Positions 58,812-64,000 of a stretch of DNA of 64,000 nt are shown here, piece after piece. Both the position numbers and the translations under genes were made by a program. Location: assembly GCA_000507305.1 (NCBI GenBank), contig DF239646.1, positions 108,796 to 172,795 on the forward strand. The letters are read 5' to 3'. The notes beneath the pieces are model-generated. The model was not told where the DNA came from and searched no databases. It saw only the letters and a list, made by a program, of their open reading frames with translations. This DNA comes from Breviolum minutum Mf 1.05b.01. Lineage: Eukaryota; Sar; Dinophyceae; Suessiales; Symbiodiniaceae. Positions within the stretch are counted from its first letter, which is position 1; each line of letters begins with the position of its first letter.

Positions 58812-60459
58812 GTTAAGTCTGACAGCACTGCAAAGAGGAGAAGTGGATTGGCATGCATTTCAACTGGAAATGATACCTTACTCAACCAATGGCTAACCTT
58901 TACTGTAAACTTTTGGGGATTACATATTATGTTGGAAAAGCACAGTTTGAACTTTTATTTTGTGGCCCTTTGGCTGAGTAAGATACCCAGGAGAGAAAGA
59001 TATTCCACCTTTTTGGAAAAGGGAAGATTAATTTCCAACCTTGGGATGGGACATGCTCATTTCAACTAGAAATGATTCACCTGAGATAGTGCTTAGGCAT
59101 GTGTGCTTTTGCCGTTTATTCTTCTCCAAACAGCATCAATTGTGCTGGGAAAAAAAGGGAAATGACTTTCCCTTTAAGTTTCACACACAAATACTAAACA
59201 TGGTGCTTTGGATACAAGGTGATTCCTCTAACATATGGCTTTTTTGAATTTTATATAGTTTATACCACATATTACCACACTAAACTTCAGAAATCCAACT
59301 TTTAAAGGTATACCACATCAAAAAACTCTCCCAGATTGTTAACAGCGCATTGGAGTGGATCATGATTGTCAGAAAAGATATGTCCAGACCCAGAAAGTGT
59401 GGATCTCAGAGAAACCTAATATACCCCTACAATCCCCTACATACTGCAGGTATCCCTCAAAACCACCCCCCAAATGATTTCCGGAATTTCTTCATACAAC
59501 AGGGATGTTTTTTTGGGGATATGTTGTTGTCGGGGGTTTTGGGGGTATGCTGAACTTGGAACATATTCTTAGTCTAGAAACTAAAGGAGGCCCGCTGAAA
59601 GTCGGAGTCGGTGTGCTTTTTCCTGTGGATGAAGTTTTCCCAAAAAATCAGTTCTACGCGCCCATTTTTTCATGTTTTGGGAAAGGCCGAAATCGTGGAT
59701 TTGGGGGGAGTTTTATGAATTTGCATCAGCGAAAGTGAAAAACTCTGTGAAACACAAGAAGGTCGGCCTAATCCTAGGTGCTGTCAAAGAACTGTTGAGT
59801 TCACGTTTCACCCCGAAAATTTGAGGGAAATAAAATGGTACACTTTGACTGGGCGCCTATTTTTCAACACGGGGTGGGGAGAAACACCACCTACTGTAGT
59901 AATCTGTTCGTTTTTGTTTTTGGCTGGAGATCCCTGCACTGCATGTCTGAACTTTGGCATTGGGATCCTGGAACAAAAGGATACACAACTGGAAGTATCT
60001 TTAAAGGCAAAACATATGCAGAACTTCAGATGTCTTAAGTGTCTTATGTGGTGAATTTTCTCATGTGTCCAAAGTGAATAAAACTTGAAGGAACTTCAAC
60101 AAAGTTTGTAGAGTCGTATTTTTAATATTTTTTCTCCACCTACAAGGAACCGCCCTAGGAGTAAAGGTTTGAAAAGAGGGTTATCAAGCCTTACACCGAC
60201 CCAAATTCAACGAATGTAACCTAAAAATAGGTGACTTTTAAAAGTAAACGTTTGAGACTTGCAGGATATTGTTGGGGGGGTTCCATTTGTTATACATTTC
60301 AGTGTCAAAGGGGGTGTACTTCAAAGACTTGATTTCCCCAAGCTACAGATAATTTGGTAGTGAAACTGACTCCAAAAACATGATCCGCAAAACGTGGGGT
60401 TGGTTGGTGACTTATTACGGCGTTGAACAAATTGAACCTTTCATTACTATGGTTGTTCC

Positions 60460-60665
60460 GGTGGGAGATGGTCACATTTCAAGATGGCGATTTTCCAGGT
60501 TTCCTGAAGGCCGGCGATACAGATATCCCCTTGACCAGCAATGATTGCTGCTTGGCACCCAACGGTGGAGTGTGGCAAAGCCTCGAACCCTAAGGGCCGT
60601 TTGGGGGCCTGCCGGGCTGCCGTCCACACCACTGGTGAACCCGTGGGAACATAATCATTCACTAA
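60460..60665 (-). CDS. GC-rich candidate exon, strand uncertain
   Basis: A 200-bp GC-rich island stands out in AT-rich DNA. On the minus strand it is open throughout, with NDYVPTGSPVVWTAARQ, LGFEALPHSTVGCQAA and QGDICIAGLQE. On the plus strand a shorter frame after TTTTCCAG|G (FLKAGDTDIPLTSND, APNGGVWQSLEP, then stop) is also plausible. I lean to minus only because its frame covers the whole island. Confidence 0.3.
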
Positions 60666-63600
60666 TGCCAAGATATGATCAGGGAGCTTGATTAGTTTTC
60701 ACCATCAACTCCAGTCAGTTGTACAGCTGAGTGAGAGCTTGGTGCTAAGATTGAAAGCTGAAAATCAACTGTTGCAGTGTTTTGGCAGAACGCAAAGTAA
60801 TTAGATAGTTTTACTTGCTGTATCGTTTCAGAAACATGTATCGTTTCACTGAATGGTAGTGGTTTCAAACCGCCTGTTTTTTGTTAGTCGCCCCATTTTA
60901 GCAGTTTGTACACTAGGACTACAAGGTGTAGTTGACTTGTGGGATTTGGTAAGCGAGTTCAGAAGGGTTGTCAACAGTTGGGGTTCATATGACTCTTTCA
61001 AAAAGTCCATGAGTGAAAGAATTAGTTGGTATAATAGTAGGATTTCTTGGAACCATCAACTTAGTATCACTATGTTTCTGCAAGTTTGTTTATCAGTTGT
61101 GTTCGGTTCAACTGCATCCTTAAAAAAATATACTGTAGCAGTTGTGTTTGAACGTTTGTGTTTTGCTTGTCCCGTTTGAAACAATGTTTCCTTGGATTCA
61201 GATAAGAGATATACTGCAAGCTCTCTTCCGGTATGGAACTAGTGTGATGACAAATGACAGTAGAATACTACTGTACCTGATCTTATGATCACAAGCGTGA
61301 TGATCATTGTGTATTGATGTATTTATTAGTTCCATTGTGCCATCCTCGGTCAAGAAGAAGCAGTGCATAAATCAATATGGCATTGACATAACTTGTCCCC
61401 AGTCAGAACTAGGATGATCTTCCAAGACTATCCACTGATGCATTCACTACGTCTATGATGTAGCTATAGGGCCCAGGCCGTCTAGGGTATCTTCTCCAAG
61501 GGTGCCTGTATGATAAGTTTGTGAATTGAAAGCAACCTGTTTGGACGCTACCAATATGAGCTACTGTAGATACTTCATCCAGTACCTTTGATCATAGCTC
61601 CTGCTTGATACTCGTACTTTTCCATGCAGAATTGCAAGTTGCCTGACATTCCTGGTATGCCTACATGAACCATTCGGGCCTTTGATGTGTGGCCATGGTT
61701 GCATGCCATCTAATGTGATGGTTTCCCTTTAAGGGATTGTCATGTTTCTCTTCAATTACATTCCAAGTATGTATAATTTGAGTGTAGACATATACGTTTA
61801 TAATGATCATATATGTTATATATAATCTATACACATATTTTCATTTAGGCAAACTACAACAACCTCAGCCGGCATCACTTGAAATGAGGTTTAGTCACGG
61901 TTTTGCCCCCCCGAACATTTGCCTTAAGTTTGGTTGGTGAACTACTATTTAAGTATACATCAATCTACTGCAAATATATTTAAGTGCTTTTGTATATTTA
62001 TATATACATATCTATTTCTAAATTTACATATGTATTAAAGACTATTGCAAAATTGGAATCCAAACATCCCTTTACGCACATATGATTTCCCATGCTTTCC
62101 AAACAAAAACGTTTGGATGCGGAATGTTTCCACCAACTATGAGGTGGAGATGTGCTGGAAATGGAAGGAGATATGAAGAAGATGAGAAGAGATATGTCAC
62201 TCGATCCTTCCTTGCTTCAGATTTTGTTAAAACAAGATTACTCCAATGGTGAATATGTGAGTTGTTGATAGTGTTGCTATTTTTGGTTGCATTTGTTTGG
62301 CGAATTTGGAAGGAGCATCCTAATATTCCCAGACTTATATGTTTCAATGGTAGCCTTCAAGTCATACTTCCTGATGGCTCCACTGGTATGATAGATTTGT
62401 TTGATGCTGTCCCGCTGTTAACTCGTTTGTGGTTGGTATTAGTTTTTTGCGATTTTTACCTCGAACCTTCGGGAATGATCCAATTTTGACGAAATCAGGT
62501 TAGTTGGTTTCAAGTCGATGTTTCAATTGTTCACCGGTGTGGAGATGATCCAATCTTGACGAATATTGAGATAGATTAATTCCACAAAGGTTGGTAAAAT
62601 GGGTTGCATGTTGCTCATGACCAGATAGAATGTTCCAAAAGTACTTGATGAGCAAAATCTGGAAAAAACAGAGTGCAGAATCAACATGAATCCTAAAAAT
62701 GACGGTGTTGAAGCTGATTTTCCATTCAACTACTCGGGATTGTTAGTGTCCATGTTAGTTTTTGTGGGTGCAGTACTGGGGAGAACGCTGAAGAATACGG
62801 TATTTGCTAGTTAAAGAATATAGATATGTGTGACCTTTATTTGTGGTGTGCAAACTTACCATATAAGCCTAGCATGCCTCTGTTTCGGACAACGGCGGAA
62901 ATTCAGTCGCGAAGCTCCGAGTGGGAAAGATCAACATGATAGTTTGCGACTTGTTATGTCACTTTTTTTTGGTGTCCTATGTGCAGTGGAGAAAGGAACA
63001 AACACCATTTCTAGACATGTTTCTAGAAGAATTTGGTGAGTTTTCAGTGACAACCATTGTGAGTCTACGAGTGGGTAACCTTACCCCACCTTTTCCACTG
63101 ATGAAATCAGGTTGGCGCTCAGTCTGCCTGTGATTTGCTTCAGTACCGTTTTCCTTTATTTTGTTGTATACCCCTGAAGTTTTACAACTCGCCCCTGAAA
63201 TATGATGTTTGTAAGACTACTTTCTTTGTTGGGACTGCAACTGTTTAGGGCTATGTCAAACTTTTTCTATAGAGTTGACTTGGTTCACTCATGGTCTAAA
63301 TTGGGAATGCTCCCCCTCCCAGGATGCAATCGTCAATAGGATGACTGTACTTTTTTAGGCGATTCGTGATCTCATCCCAAGATATAAATGTGTAAGTTGG
63401 GATTCGAAATGCATCATTGCTGGTTTTATGAGGTGTACCACCCCCCCCCAAAAAAAAAAAGCTCACCAATTTTGATTATATCAGGATATGTATCCTCATT
63501 TCTGCCCACAATTTGGGTAGGTATATATGATCATGGGAATCTCGGGTGCCTCCCCTCAATGTCACATCCCCCAGAAAATAAGGCCTTAACACACCCATTT

Positions 63601-64000
63601 TCATATTGTCCCTTAAATTCGGCCTTATTGCGGCTTATATTTTTCTCCCGTGATATGATAGTGTGAAGAGGTCCGATCTACTGAAAATAACTAAGGCATG
63701 TTGTGCCAATGACTACCTTTTAACAGGTGGACAAATCCACACTTCAAAACTAGGGAAATTTCCAATTGGCGAGTTTTTTGTTAATCCTAACCACCCCCCA
63801 AAAAACACAGAAAGAGGGCGGGGTCAGCTTGTTTTAACCATCGTTTGTTCATGATTCAACATCAGTGGTGTTTGTATGTATCTCAGACTCCTGGATCTGT
63901 GAATTTCATTGAATTTTTGGTTTGATCTTTGAAATGCCATTTGCATTCACCATGTTTCATCATCATATTCTTTTGGATGGGGTACAGGTACAGTATATGT

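Larger units (their letters stand above)
56951..64000. other. Downstream of the channel S6 exon, mostly unexplained
   Basis: Contains a family-B copy at 58612, a degenerate family-A copy near 63170-63275, AT-rich tracts (61790-62040), poly-C/poly-A runs at 57110-57132 and 63442-63461, and weak coding patches near 62300-62400 (KEHPNIPRLICFNGSL) and 62895-63035 (GKINMIVCDLLCHFF). No second channel domain or further S4 seen. Confidence 0.5.

Noticed and set aside
1..64000. CRISPR arrays, tRNA, rRNA, bacterial operons
   Set aside because: No regularly spaced short repeats, cloverleaf-like sequences, rRNA motifs or ribosome binding sites found by eye; gene structure is eukaryotic.

Overview
The window looks like nuclear DNA of a dinoflagellate, probably a Symbiodiniaceae-like or related core dinoflagellate. 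Four things point there: (i) a multi-membrane-span protein gene at 33.9-36.2 kb whose C-terminal half has a TIR-like composition I associate with dinoflagellate proteomes; (ii) spliced genes using GT, GC and GA donors, with acceptors nearly always followed by G (AG|G), the splice signature reported for Symbiodiniaceae; (iii) very short exons in long introns packed with short inverted-repeat elements; (iv) no bacterial-style gene packing, tRNA, rRNA or CRISPR. Most open frames in the window are chance frames in intron and repeat DNA. All recognisable genes are on the + strand.

Layout. 0-33 kb: AT-rich, repeat-laden DNA with scattered exon-like islands bounded by plausible splice sites. They probably belong to one or more large multi-exon genes that I could not identify. 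This part also holds a 230-bp tandem repeat, a 47-bp-class minisatellite and several families of dispersed inverted-repeat elements. 33.9-36.2 kb: an intronless 761-codon gene with about eight membrane segments and a cytosolic TIR-like tail. 37.4-40.2 kb: candidate exons, including a strikingly GC-rich Ala-coding exon that may begin the next gene. 41.9-56.7 kb: a single-domain voltage-gated cation channel split into at least 13 tiny exons (17-100 nt), each read by me from the sequence. Joined by phase, they give S1, S2, S3, an S4 with RxxRxxRxxRxxK, the S4-S5 linker, S5, turret, a pore loop TGDSWS and S6. 56.7-64 kb: introns or intergenic DNA with more elements and weak exon candidates.

The most interesting content is the combination of (a) this channel, whose pore motif aligns with the bacterial NaV filter TLESWS but carries Asp where NaV has Glu, and (b) its fragmentation by introns with mixed GT/GC/GA donors filled with short TIR elements. 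One element family (here called B) starts with GT and ends with AG, so it has the ends expected of an introner. Family letters A-H are my own labels for this window. Exon boundaries come from reading frame, phase and splice consensus only; no transcript data were available.
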